Below are positions 21,507 through 21,915 of a DNA stretch of 21,915 nt, one piece after another. Every line of letters begins with the position of its first letter. Within the stretch, counting starts at the first letter, position 1. This DNA is from PNKC01 sp039917655 (lineage in GTDB: Bacteria > Chloroflexota > Dehalococcoidia > Tepidiformales > Tepidiformaceae). The notes under the pieces are model-generated. The model did not search any database, was not told where the DNA came from, and saw only the letters and a list, made by a program, of their open reading frames with translations. The stretch lies in assembly GCA_039917655.1 (NCBI GenBank), contig JBDSJC010000281.1:1-21915 (forward strand), written 5' to 3'. Position numbers and translations under genes: made by a program.

Positions 21507-21915
21507 ATGAACAGAATCGAAATCGAATCCAAGCTCAACACCGACCGCAGCTGGCTGCTGGAGACGCTCTCCGGGATGTCGGCAGACGACCTGAATGCGC
21601 CGCGCACCCCCAGTGAACACGACGCCAACAAGACGTGGTCGTACGCCGATCACTTCATCCACACCACGCTGATCGAGCAGAACTGGAACGCGATGTTCCG
21701 GCGGCACGTCGCCGGTGAGCCGGGGATGCCCCAGCGAGTGAACAAGGACGGGACCCCTCAGACGCGTGACGAGGTGATGGCCGGCATCCACAAGTGGACA
21801 GAGGCGTGGGCCGAGGAGCATCGCGGGAAATCGCTGAACAGCCTTGTGCGCGTCGGCCTGGCGGTGCGATCAGACACGCTGCTGCTGCTCTCCGAACTGA
21901 CGGACGAACAGCTGG
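21507..21915 (+). CDS. DinB family protein (3' end outside window)
   Basis: The frame opens at ATG 21507 and is open to the right edge (136 codons visible). 'IESKLNTDRSWLLETLSGMSADDLNAPRTPSEHDANKTWSYADHFIHTTLIEQNWNAMFRRHVAGEPG' matches the start of DinB/YfiT-like four-helix-bundle proteins. The H in 'DHFIHTTLIE' is the first of the usual three metal-binding histidines. The others would lie further on or outside the window. Such proteins include metal-dependent thiol transferases and many of unknown role. There is no strong ribosome-binding site, and a hairpin lies just before the start. Confidence 0.75.
   Translation, partial: MNRIEIESKLNTDRSWLLETLSGMSADDLNAPRTPSEHDANKTWSYADHFIHTTLIEQNWNAMFRRHVAGEPGMPQRVNKDGTPQTRDEVMAGIHKWTEAWAEEHRGKSLNSLVRVGLAVRSDTLLLLSELTDEQL

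Noticed and set aside
1..21915. CRISPR arrays, tRNA or rRNA genes
   Set aside because: No regularly spaced repeats and no cloverleaf or rRNA-like segments were recognised on either strand by eye.

Overview
The window is GC-rich and densely coded with short intergenic gaps, many 4-nt stop/start overlaps and frequent GTG starts. It carries a heliorhodopsin, a family reported mainly from single-membrane (monoderm) bacteria. Gene content (BKACE enzyme, DinB, MOSC, SnoaL/NmrA pairs, AbiE toxin-antitoxin, a remnant transposase of the IS5/IS1182 type) fits a chromosome of Chloroflexota (Dehalococcoidia-like) or, less likely, Actinomycetota. No rRNA, tRNA or CRISPR array is visible, so the taxonomic call is an inference.

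Layout. 1-1.1 kb: C-terminal end of an arylsulfatase converging on a TetR regulator. 1.4-5.7 kb: an accessory, partly decayed island. It holds a two-gene hypothetical module broken by one frameshift and one amber codon, an intact AbiEi/AbiEii (type IV) toxin-antitoxin pair, a DUF2283-like remnant, and a badly decayed NAD(P)-binding oxidoreductase gene. 5.7-11.1 kb: the most interesting part, a putative light-response locus. A MerR-type regulator with a CarH/LitR-like cobalamin-binding domain (with the W-x9-EH motif) is divergent from a complete heliorhodopsin gene. The heliorhodopsin gene heads a tight five-gene run: heliorhodopsin, TIGR01777 epimerase-like protein, SRPBCC protein, PlsC-type acyltransferase, DUF1295 membrane reductase. 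Between regulator and rhodopsin, three tandem 11-bp repeats overlap a perfect TTGACA -35 box. 11-bp direct repeats over the -35 box are the operator architecture known for CarH-family B12 photoreceptors. The reading is a locus in which a B12-based light sensor would control a retinal-based light sensor and a set of membrane-lipid or redox enzymes.

11.07-11.67 kb: the 5' part of an insertion sequence (left end plus a frameshifted, truncated transposase) abuts the last stop codon of that operon. 11.8-16.4 kb: ordinary small metabolic and regulatory genes: ABM monooxygenase-like protein, TetR divergent from a SnoaL-like/NmrA-type pair, MOSC protein, AraC regulator, VOC protein. 16.4-19 kb: a BKACE enzyme divergent from two overlapping alpha/beta-hydrolase genes, the second lacking the nucleophilic serine. 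18.9-20.2 kb: a [2Fe-2S] thioredoxin-like ferredoxin gene followed by an ApbE flavin transferase on the minus strand. 20.3-21.9 kb: a zinc alcohol dehydrogenase and the start of a DinB-family gene running off the window.
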